Shown here piece by piece: positions 57,312 through 64,000 of a DNA stretch of 64,000 bases. Positions within the stretch are counted from its first letter, which is position 1. Every line of letters starts with the position of its first letter. The notes under the pieces are model-generated. The model worked only from the letters and a program-made list of their open reading frames with translations. It made no database searches and was not told where the DNA came from. Source of the DNA: Sphingosinicella xenopeptidilytica (GTDB taxonomy: Bacteria > Pseudomonadota > Alphaproteobacteria > Sphingomonadales > Sphingomonadaceae); NCBI RefSeq assembly GCF_042676985.1, contig NZ_JBHTIK010000008.1, positions 62,001 to 126,000 of the forward strand, written 5' to 3'. The position numbers and the translations under genes are program-made.

Positions 57312-58402
57312 CACGAAGCGCTCCTCAGCGTCACCGTGCTCGCCGTGAAACCGGGGCCAAGCGCGGTTATCACGGAAAGCGGCGGAAGACCGGTGCGGCG
57401 CACACGATCCAGCACGAACAGAGCGGTGGGCGCGGACATATTCCCGTAGTCCGCCAGCACCTCTCGCTCTTCATGCAAGGTCCCTGCCGCGAGCGAGAAC
57501 GCCTGCTCGATTGCTTCGATCACCTTGGTTCCGCCGGGGTGGCAGATGAAGCGGTCGATGTCGCGCGGGGTGAGATTCTGCTCCGCCAGCATGGCGTCCA
57601 TCGCCCCGCGCAGATGCCTGTGCACGAAATCGGGAATGGCACGATTGAAGATGACGCCGAGGCCATCGGGATCGATGCGCCACCCCATGATATCGAGCGT
57701 GTCCGACCACGTGCGTTCCGCCGAGCCTGCAACATATGCAAAACCCTCCGAGCCGGATCGCAGCACGCTTGCGGCCGCGCCATCGCCAAACAGCGCGGTG
57801 GAAACGATGTCTGCCTTTGAAAGCTCCGTCGTGCGGAACGCAAGGCTGCACAGCTCCACAACCACCAGCAGAACCGTGCTGCCCGGAGACGCACGGGCAA
57901 GCTTGGCAGCGAGGGCGAGGCCGGAGACCCCGCCCGCACAGCCGAGGCCAAATATGGGAACGCGCACGACATTTTCCCGAAAGCCCATCCGCCGCATCGC
58001 GTGCGCTTCGAGCGTGGGCGTCGCGATACCGGTCGAGGAGACGGTGACGATCGTATCCACTGCGGCGGCATCGAGGCTGGCTTCATCGAGCGCGCGCGTC
58101 GCCGCTTCTTCGAAGAGATCCACGGCGACCTCGAGAAAGGCCTGATTGCGGGCCGGCCAATCATGGGGCGTGCGATACCAGTCCACGGGCTTGGCAAGAT
58201 ATCTGCGGCGGATGCCCGCCGTTACGAACACCTGCGCAAGACGATCGAACGATGGAAACCCTGCGCTCAGCAGTTCGCGCGCGACCGCGACGGCTTCACG
58301 CTGCGAAAGCGTGTGAGGCGGAAGCGCAACCGATAGCGACAGAATAGCCGCGGGCGCGTTCACGGGCGCCCCGGCACCCGGCGATGTGGCCAGGACGGGC
58401 AT
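57311..58402 (-). CDS. Type III polyketide synthase
   Basis: 363 residues, homodimeric chalcone-synthase-fold enzyme. The catalytic triad is visible: C155 in GLGCAGG, H288 in ICHPGGT and N321 in YGNMSAPT. C-terminal ALGPGFTAS is the usual loop. Would condense a starter acyl-CoA with malonyl-CoA to alkylpyrones or alkylresorcinols; these phenolic lipids are known in Streptomyces, Azotobacter and Mycobacterium. Paired with an ICMT-like methyltransferase downstream; divergent from an exporter gene with a 75-base gap. The starter cannot be predicted. Confidence 0.92.
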   Translation of the reverse strand: MPVLATSPGAGAPVNAPAAILSLSVALPPHTLSQREAVAVARELLSAGFPSFDRLAQVFVTAGIRRRYLAKPVDWYRTPHDWPARNQAFLEVAVDLFEEAATRALDEASLDAAAVDTIVTVSSTGIATPTLEAHAMRRMGFRENVVRVPIFGLGCAGGVSGLALAAKLARASPGSTVLLVVVELCSLAFRTTELSKADIVSTALFGDGAAASVLRSGSEGFAYVAGSAERTWSDTLDIMGWRIDPDGLGVIFNRAIPDFVHRHLRGAMDAMLAEQNLTPRDIDRFICHPGGTKVIEAIEQAFSLAAGTLHEEREVLADYGNMSAPTALFVLDRVRRTGLPPLSVITALGPGFTASTVTLRSAS

Positions 58403-58477
58403 ACAAACAGGAACCGGTTGACCTGATGTTTGTTCCGGCGCTTGCTCAGGAACCTGCATCTTTTCCGGACGGTACAG

Positions 58478-60064
58478 ATGACCGAGTCTACGGACGACAC
58501 GTTTGCCGGGTTCCGGATCTGGGCGGGGTTCGCGATGATGTGCCTCGGCATGTTCATGGCGATCCTCGACATTCAGATTGTTGCCACATCGCTCCCCACC
58601 ATTCAGGCCGCACTCCATATCGGGATCGACGAGATGAGCTGGGTGCAGACAGCCTATCTGGTCGCTGAAATCATCGCAATTCCGATGACGGGCCTCCTTA
58701 CGCGCGCCTTTTCGATGCGCTGGCTGTTCGTGCTCGCCGTGGCGGTGTTTACGGTGGCGTCGGCGGGGTGCGCAGCCAGCCAGAGCTTTCCCATGCTCAT
58801 CGGGTTTCGGGTGCTACAGGGTTTTGCAGGCGGCACGCTGATCCCCGCGGTGTTTTCCGCGGTCTTCCTGCTCTTTCCCGCGCGCGGCCAGGCGACAGCA
58901 ACCACGATCGCGGGCGTGGTGGCGGTGTTCGCACCCACCGTTGGTCCGATCGTCGGTGGATGGCTCACGGAGACCTATTCATGGCATTGGCTGTTTTTGA
59001 TCAACATCGTGCCCGGCCTCCTTGCAACTGTCGGGGCGGTCTATCTGCTGCCCCGGGATCGAATGGCGCTCCGGCATCTGCGGCGGCTCGATATCGCCGC
59101 GCTCGTGACCATGGCCGCCGCGCTCGCCGCGCTCGAAATCGGGCTGAAGGAAGCCCCCACGCGGGGGTGGACATCGGTGCCGGTCGCCTCGCTTCTGCTG
59201 ATCGCGGCGCTCGGATCAGCCGTGTTCGTCAGAAAAACCCTGAAGTCGCCGGAGCCCGTGGTGGCATTGCGGATTGTCAGGGACCGGAACTTTGCCATCG
59301 GCTGTTGTCTCAGCTTCGTGCTTGGCATAGGCCTCTTCGGGTCCGTCTACCTGATGCCGTTCTTCCTTGGCCTCGTGCGGGGGCATGGGGCGCTGGAAAT
59401 CGGGAAGATCACGCTCGTCACCGGCGTTGCCCAGCTTGCGGCCGCCCCTTTGGCCGTGGCGCTTGAACGGCGGCTCGATGCGCGCCTGCTCAGCGCCTTC
59501 GGCTTCGCGCTCTTCGCGCTCGGCATCGGCCTCAGCGCGCGCCAGACGACGGAAACGGATTTTGCGGAGATGCTCGTTCCGCAAGCCATCCGCGGCGTCG
59601 CGATCATGTTCTGCATCCTGCCGCCGACCCGCATGGCGCTGGGGCGCCTTTCGCCCGATCTGGTGGCCGACGGGAGCGGCCTGTTCAATCTTATGCGCAA
59701 TATTGGGGGCGCTGTCGGGCTTGCTCTCATCGATACCGTGATCTTCAGCCGCTCACCCGTTCATGCCGCCTCGATCGTCTCCGCGTTGCAGGCGGGCAAT
59801 GTCGATACCGCCCGTATGCTTGGCATTCCCGTGAACCTGTTCCTCATGCAGGTCGGCCGTCCGGTCAGCCCCGAAACCGTGGCCGCGCTTCGTCCGATGG
59901 TGGAGCGTGCCGCGCTTGCTGATGCGATCAATGATGCCTGGATGCTCGTGGCGCTGATCACAGTGGCGGCGCTCCTGCTGCTTCCCTTCGCAAGGCAGGC
60001 CAAATCCGTCCTGTCGAATTCCCGGAATGAGCGGGCGACTTTGAGTCACTCGGAAGACGGTTAG
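58478..60064 (+). CDS. MFS transporter, DHA2 (EmrB/QacA) family
   Basis: 528 residues with about 14 helices. Conserved start MFMAILDIQIVATSLPTIQ, motif A-like LLTRAFSMRWLFV, motif C PTVGPIVGGWLTETYSWHWLF. The family exports drugs and small hydrophobic compounds in exchange for protons. Divergent from the type III polyketide synthase, so efflux of its product is one possibility; a general multidrug role is another. No membrane fusion partner nearby. ATG 58478 chosen; the frame extends upstream by 16 codons. Confidence 0.9.
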   Translation: MTESTDDTFAGFRIWAGFAMMCLGMFMAILDIQIVATSLPTIQAALHIGIDEMSWVQTAYLVAEIIAIPMTGLLTRAFSMRWLFVLAVAVFTVASAGCAASQSFPMLIGFRVLQGFAGGTLIPAVFSAVFLLFPARGQATATTIAGVVAVFAPTVGPIVGGWLTETYSWHWLFLINIVPGLLATVGAVYLLPRDRMALRHLRRLDIAALVTMAAALAALEIGLKEAPTRGWTSVPVASLLLIAALGSAVFVRKTLKSPEPVVALRIVRDRNFAIGCCLSFVLGIGLFGSVYLMPFFLGLVRGHGALEIGKITLVTGVAQLAAAPLAVALERRLDARLLSAFGFALFALGIGLSARQTTETDFAEMLVPQAIRGVAIMFCILPPTRMALGRLSPDLVADGSGLFNLMRNIGGAVGLALIDTVIFSRSPVHAASIVSALQAGNVDTARMLGIPVNLFLMQVGRPVSPETVAALRPMVERAALADAINDAWMLVALITVAALLLLPFARQAKSVLSNSRNERATLSHSEDG

Positions 60065-61305
60065 CCAAGCCTGTTCATGAGAGGCACCGCAATCGTTCGC
60101 ATGGCCCATGGGATGAGGCGCGCGCCGGCGAGCGGCGACGGCGTCAGGATCGGCAGCGCGAGGTCGTCTTCGGTCGCGCCGCCGATGAGGGCGGCGGCTT
60201 CACGCGCGGCGCTGATCCCGAGTGTGAGGCCGAAGCCGTTGCATCCGGCGACGGCGTGCAGGTTTTCACCGAGGCGGAAGATGCGTGGCAGGCCATCCGG
60301 GGTCATGCCGATCGTTCCCGATGAAAGGCTGTGGAAGCGGGGCGTGAAATTCGGGTAGGCGCGTGCGAGCTGCCTTTCGGCAGGCTTGGCGGCGGAGGGC
60401 AGGGCGGGGTTGCGGGTTTCCGAAAGCGCACTGACGACAAGGCGTTGTTCGGTGTCGAGCGCAGGCGAGAAAATCGCCGCAGCATCGAGATCGACAAACG
60501 CCTGCGCTTCGGGGATCAGCGGCGCGGGAAGCGGCGCGGTGGCCGCGATGTTGCACCCGATCGGATAGACACCGGCTGCCGTTTCCGGAAAAAGCGGCGC
60601 GGCGGAAACCCCGGTCGCCACCAGAACATGGGGCGCATCAACATGTCCACGCGATGTTTTTACGCGCCATACGTGGTCCTGTCTTTCAATGGCGGTCGCA
60701 TGGGTGCGCCCGTAGATATGCCCACCGCGCGCCTGCACCGCCATTGCAAGGCCGAGTGCGAGTTTCAGAGGATGCAGGGTGCCGCCCTCGGGCAGAAAGA
60801 TGCCGCCCGCGTAGCGGTGCGTGCCCGTGCGGCGTTGGACCTCGGCGGCATCCAGACGCGCGAATATTCCGCCGAACGGCGTCCATGCGGCGAAGTTTCG
60901 TTCCGCACGGTCCAGGCTTGTGTTCGTGCGCGCCACACAGAGATAGCCCGGTCTCAGATCGCAGGCGATGGCGTTATCGGCGACGAGATCGGTGAGGGCG
61001 CGGCCCGCACCCGCTACGCGTCGGTTCCAGCGTTCTCCGCGTACCGGACCCAGAACTTTCAGCGTGCTCTCCGGCGTTTTCTTGCCGCCGAGCATCATCG
61101 GCGCGAAATGCCCGGCGTTGCGGCCGGAGGCGCCGGCGCCGGGCGCATTCGTGTCGATAACGATTACGGAAGCGCCGCGCGCACGAAGTTCGAGTGCGGC
61201 GACAAGCCCCAGGTATCCGGCGCCCACAATGGCAACATCAGCCTGTGCATCCGCTTCGAGCGCATCGAACCGGGGCGAGCTGTCGACGGTCCAAACCTCA
61301 GACAA
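60061..61305 (-). CDS. FAD-dependent amino acid/amine oxidase (DAO fold)
   Basis: 414 residues. FAD motif VAIVGAGYLGLVAALELRARG, then GASGRNAGHFAPM (typical of the gamma-glutamylputrescine oxidase-like PuuB subgroup), and the closing HAVAGCNGFGLTLGISAAREAA. The TTG at 61305 lies nine bases after GGGAG and a few bases past the preceding stop; there is no ATG that fits. Last gene of the minus-strand operon with SRPBCC and RidA. Imines released by such an oxidase are the classic substrate of RidA, which supports a real pathway link. Substrate unknown. Confidence 0.85.
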   Translation of the reverse strand: MSEVWTVDSSPRFDALEADAQADVAIVGAGYLGLVAALELRARGASVIVIDTNAPGAGASGRNAGHFAPMMLGGKKTPESTLKVLGPVRGERWNRRVAGAGRALTDLVADNAIACDLRPGYLCVARTNTSLDRAERNFAAWTPFGGIFARLDAAEVQRRTGTHRYAGGIFLPEGGTLHPLKLALGLAMAVQARGGHIYGRTHATAIERQDHVWRVKTSRGHVDAPHVLVATGVSAAPLFPETAAGVYPIGCNIAATAPLPAPLIPEAQAFVDLDAAAIFSPALDTEQRLVVSALSETRNPALPSAAKPAERQLARAYPNFTPRFHSLSSGTIGMTPDGLPRIFRLGENLHAVAGCNGFGLTLGISAAREAAALIGGATEDDLALPILTPSPLAGARLIPWAMRTIAVPLMNRLG

Positions 61306-61309
61306 GCAT

Positions 61310-61750
61310 TCAGGCTCCCGATCCGAAGCGCGCCGAGACGACGCGAAGCACGTGGTCGATGTTGCCCTGGATCGCGGCGCGTACGGTGTCCGCATCGATC
61401 AGCGGCGTGGCGCTGGCTTCCCAGAGAAGGCGGCACGCGCCCTTCGATATCGGCATCACGCGCGCCGCGCCCGTATAGTCCCTGAACGGCAGGGCGCCGG
61501 GATCGAGGATGCGGTATCCATAGGATCGCGCCTCACTGTCGTAACGCTCGATCGCTTCGGTCACGATCCCACCATCGGGCAGGATGAGTCTGCGCACCGC
61601 GCCCTCTCCATCACCATCGACCTCCAGCCGCTCAACCAAGCCCTCCATGATCGCCATGTTGCGCAGGTCGCCGATCAGCGCCCACACGGTATCGGCGTCG
61701 GCGGCGATCAGCGCCTCGCCCGTGCAAACGATGTCGCTCTTACCGGTCAT
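61310..61750 (-). CDS. SRPBCC family protein
   Basis: 146 residues. START-like helix-grip fold: an ALIAADADTVWALIGDLRNMAIMEGLV start and strands VRRLILPDGGIVTEAIERY, CRLLWEASATPL, with the C-terminal helix DTVRAAIQGNIDHVLRVVSARF. Such domains bind hydrophobic ligands or act as lyases or cyclases. The start ATG 61750 overlaps the RidA stop by four bases. Its job in the RidA-oxidase operon is unknown; it may carry or isomerise the substrate. Confidence 0.78.
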   Translation of the reverse strand: MTGKSDIVCTGEALIAADADTVWALIGDLRNMAIMEGLVERLEVDGDGEGAVRRLILPDGGIVTEAIERYDSEARSYGYRILDPGALPFRDYTGAARVMPISKGACRLLWEASATPLIDADTVRAAIQGNIDHVLRVVSARFGSGA

Positions 61751-62145
61751 GCTGTCGGCAGTGCTGCCGTGATCTCGATCTCGATCATGCATTCGGGGAA
61801 CGCCAGCCTGCGGACCTCCACGGCGGTGGTGGCGGGCAGGTCGAGCCCCGCGTAGTGCGCGATGCGCGCGCCGTTCGCCGCGATGAAGCTGTCCATGTCG
61901 GTCACGTAGATGTTTTCCTTCACCACGTTCGCCATCGTTGCGCCGAAGGCCTCGAGTGTCCGCCGGATCGCCGCGTAGGCGCTGCCGATCTGTGCGGCCA
62001 TGTCGCCCGGAAACTCCGGCCGGAACGCGTCGTCGACGCTGAGCGAGCCGGAGATGTGGAGCGTCCTGCCGCTCCGCACGGCCTGCGCGTAGCCGAACGC
62101 CTTTTCGCCTTCGGGCCGGAGGTGAAACGTCTGTCTGTCGATCAT
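61747..62145 (-). CDS. RidA/YjgF family imine deaminase
   Basis: 132 residues. The family core: SGSLSVDDAF, AQIGSAYAAIRRTLEAFGATMANVVKENIYVTDM and the closing AVEVRRLAFPECMIEIEITA with the conserved arginine and IEIE. RidA proteins hydrolyse reactive enamines or imines from amino acid and amine metabolism. It lies between a TonB receptor and an SRPBCC-oxidase pair. ATG 62145; the operon is continuous with the receptor gene (gap 11 bases). Confidence 0.88.
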   Translation of the reverse strand: MIDRQTFHLRPEGEKAFGYAQAVRSGRTLHISGSLSVDDAFRPEFPGDMAAQIGSAYAAIRRTLEAFGATMANVVKENIYVTDMDSFIAANGARIAHYAGLDLPATTAVEVRRLAFPECMIEIEITAALPTA

Positions 62146-62156
62146 GCCGGTGCCTT

Positions 62157-64000
62157 TCAGAATTTCACGCGTGCCTCGACGCCGAATGTCCGGCCTGGAT
62201 CGGGCTGGATCGCGTCGCTGGCGAGCGGCACCAGCGCTGCCCCGAAGATGTAGCGTGAGAAGGCCGAGGTTGCATAATGCTCCTTGAACAGGTTCTTCCC
62301 GAAGACACTGATCTCCCACTGTCCGCCTTCAAGGCCGATCTGCGCATCGACCGTCGAATAGGCCTTCTGGAACAGATACACGTTCGGCGCCGCCGGAAGC
62401 TGGAAGTCCTGGAAGGACTGCCGGCCCTGCGCATTGAAATCGACGCGCGCTTTCGCGGTCAACCTGTCCGAAAGATCGTGTGCGTACTGGGCGCCGAGGT
62501 TCAGCGTGTATTTCGGTGCATTCGGCAGCTGCTGGCCGACGTAGGCGTCGGTCACGCCGTCGAAATCCTTGATCTCGGTGTCGATGTAACCGAATGCGGC
62601 ATTGAGATCGACACCCTTCACCGGGCGTGCGGCAAGCTCGAACTCGAAGCCCTTGATGGCCGCCTTGCGCGCATTGAGCGAGCCCTGCGTGAAGGTGACG
62701 GCATCAAGCTGGAAGATCTGCGGGTTGAGATGCTCGGTGTAGAAGGCCGCGACGTTGAAGATGACGCGCCGATCGAGCCACGAGGTTTTCGCGCCGATCT
62801 CGTAGTTGCGCGAGGTTTCCTTGCCGATCACGCGCGGGAAGGCTGATCCTGCCGCGATCGGGTTGAAGCTGCCGCTTTTGAAGCCCTGCGAATAGGTCGC
62901 GTAGAGCGTCAGGTCGTCCGAAGGCTTGTAGGCGAGCGACAGCTTGGGCTGTAGCTTCGAGAACGTCGCCTTGTCGATCTCCGACGCGAGGCGGTCGTTC
63001 TGCTTCGCCTTGTTGGTGTCGTAGCGCAGGGCCGCGGTCAGCTCGAGCGTTTCCAGAATGTCGTAGTTGACCTGTCCGAACACGGCATACTGGTTGAAGG
63101 TGAGGCGCGTGTTCGCGAGCGTCGCGTCCACCACCACGCCCGAGGATTCGAAGCCATCTGGAGTGATGCAGCTGCCCGCGAACAGGCAGAGATCGAGCTG
63201 CGCGAGTGTCGTCACGTCGCGCTTCGAATGCTGGTAATAGCCGCCGATGATGTAGCGGAACCGCTGGGCGCTCGGCGATGTGAGGCGGAGTTCCTGGCTC
63301 CAGCTCTCGGTCACGCGAAGCTGCCGGGCGAGCGGCACCATCGGATAGGGCGAGATATCGAGGTCTTCGCTGAAATCGACGTCGATCTTGTCCCATGCGG
63401 TGATCGACGTGAAGGTGCCGATGGACGTGTCGTAATTCAGCGACATGGAAAGATCGGTCACGGTCCGATCTGTCGATGACGGCCCATCGAGATTGGGGCG
63501 CTTCGCGGCCATGTCTTCAGTAATCTCGCCGCCCGTCGTGCCGAGCACGTCGACGAGGCTGAACCACAGCGCCCCGCCTTTCTCGTCCATGTGCGCTGCG
63601 CGCAGATCGATGCTGAAATCATCGCTCGGCTGGATGAGAACGCGACCGGAAACACGCGTCTGTCGGTTGCGATCAAGCGTGCGACCGTCAAAGTCGTTCT
63701 TGATCGTGCCGTCGCTGTCGCGATGCGAGACCGTAACGCGCGCCAGCACGACATCGGGAACGATCGGGCCGCTCATCGCGCCGAATACGCGCCATGCGTC
63801 GCCCGTGCCGTAGCTGAGTTTCGCTTCGCCCTCGAATGTGTTCGTCGGGCGTTTCGTGGTGATGTTGATCGCGCCAGCGATGGCGCCCTTGCCGTAGAGC
63901 GCGCCCTGCGGGCCTTTCAGGACTTCCAGTCGCTCGACGTCGGTCAGATCCATCGTGAAGGCGTCAGCATCCGGCAGGATCACGCCGTCCACCGAAAACG
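62157..64000 (-). CDS. TonB-dependent receptor, C-terminal part (start beyond window)
   Basis: About 614 residues from the middle of the plug (VERLEVLKGPQGALYGKGAIAGAINITT) to the C-terminus FGVEARVKF, through a barrel with repeated amphipathic strands; the start lies to the right of the window. The plug motif has KGPQGALYG. It heads the operon with RidA, an SRPBCC protein and a FAD oxidase, so it probably imports the compound those enzymes act on. Stop at 62157. Confidence 0.92.
   Translation of the reverse strand, partial: FSVDGVILPDADAFTMDLTDVERLEVLKGPQGALYGKGAIAGAINITTKRPTNTFEGEAKLSYGTGDAWRVFGAMSGPIVPDVVLARVTVSHRDSDGTIKNDFDGRTLDRNRQTRVSGRVLIQPSDDFSIDLRAAHMDEKGGALWFSLVDVLGTTGGEITEDMAAKRPNLDGPSSTDRTVTDLSMSLNYDTSIGTFTSITAWDKIDVDFSEDLDISPYPMVPLARQLRVTESWSQELRLTSPSAQRFRYIIGGYYQHSKRDVTTLAQLDLCLFAGSCITPDGFESSGVVVDATLANTRLTFNQYAVFGQVNYDILETLELTAALRYDTNKAKQNDRLASEIDKATFSKLQPKLSLAYKPSDDLTLYATYSQGFKSGSFNPIAAGSAFPRVIGKETSRNYEIGAKTSWLDRRVIFNVAAFYTEHLNPQIFQLDAVTFTQGSLNARKAAIKGFEFELAARPVKGVDLNAAFGYIDTEIKDFDGVTDAYVGQQLPNAPKYTLNLGAQYAHDLSDRLTAKARVDFNAQGRQSFQDFQLPAAPNVYLFQKAYSTVDAQIGLEGGQWEISVFGKNLFKEHYATSAFSRYIFGAALVPLASDAIQPDPGRTFGVEARVKF

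Overview
The window reads as one continuous, GC-rich chromosomal segment of an alphaproteobacterium, most likely of the order Sphingomonadales. The signs are six TonB-dependent receptors in 64 kb, CioAB-type quinol oxidase, XRE-cupin and Lrp regulators beside catabolic operons, and short overlapping gene junctions. This placement is inference from gene content; no rRNA or other taxonomic marker is present. No integrase, transposase, phage gene or CRISPR array was seen.

Left part (1-14.4 kb), mostly housekeeping and energy metabolism: a truncated TonB receptor facing a TetR regulator; a hemerythrin-like protein; tRNA-Gly(TCC); a small secreted protein; a LysR regulator; a candidate small RNA with anti-Shine-Dalgarno loop; a PilZ protein; the cioA-cioB-small subunit operon; a Fur-like box in front of ferredoxin-NADP reductase; a cyclophilin; and a branched-chain amino acid operon (amino acid dehydrogenase, bkdA1, bkdA2, bkdB) with a divergent Lrp-type regulator.

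Centre (14.5-35.8 kb), the most striking region: two mirrored sets of paralogues. Each set has an N-acyl-D-amino-acid deacylase, a penicillin-acylase-type Ntn hydrolase, an XRE-cupin regulator, an S12 (beta-lactamase fold) hydrolase and a TonB receptor. Added to these are a cytochrome P450, a DadA-like FAD oxidase and a DUF1611 (DgcN-type D-glutamate N-acetyltransferase family) protein. Related GGAAA-containing motifs lie in the promoter regions. I infer a locally regulated system that imports and dismantles acylated and/or D-amino-acid-containing compounds.

Next (35.9-45.4 kb): a tight minus-strand operon of short-chain dehydrogenase, E1 alpha, E1 beta, a free-standing 76-residue lipoyl domain and a lipoate-ligase-like protein. 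An AraC regulator stands between it and a divergent operon of TonB receptor, a 3-His cupin resembling diketone-cleaving dioxygenases, and a propionyl/acetyl-CoA synthetase. Together they suggest an unusual (hydroxy)diketone or 2-oxo compound catabolic route.

Right part (45.4-64 kb): a LuxR regulator with two tandem HTH domains; a TonB receptor followed by three overlapping genes for secreted or anchored proteins, at least two of them related; an HAF-repeat autotransporter with a Thr-Pro linker encoded by a hexanucleotide repeat; a histidine kinase/response regulator pair; a cupredoxin; a type III polyketide synthase with an isoprenylcysteine-methyltransferase-like enzyme (phenolic lipid or pyrone type); an MFS exporter; and an operon of TonB receptor (cut by the window edge), RidA, SRPBCC protein and FAD amino-acid oxidase.
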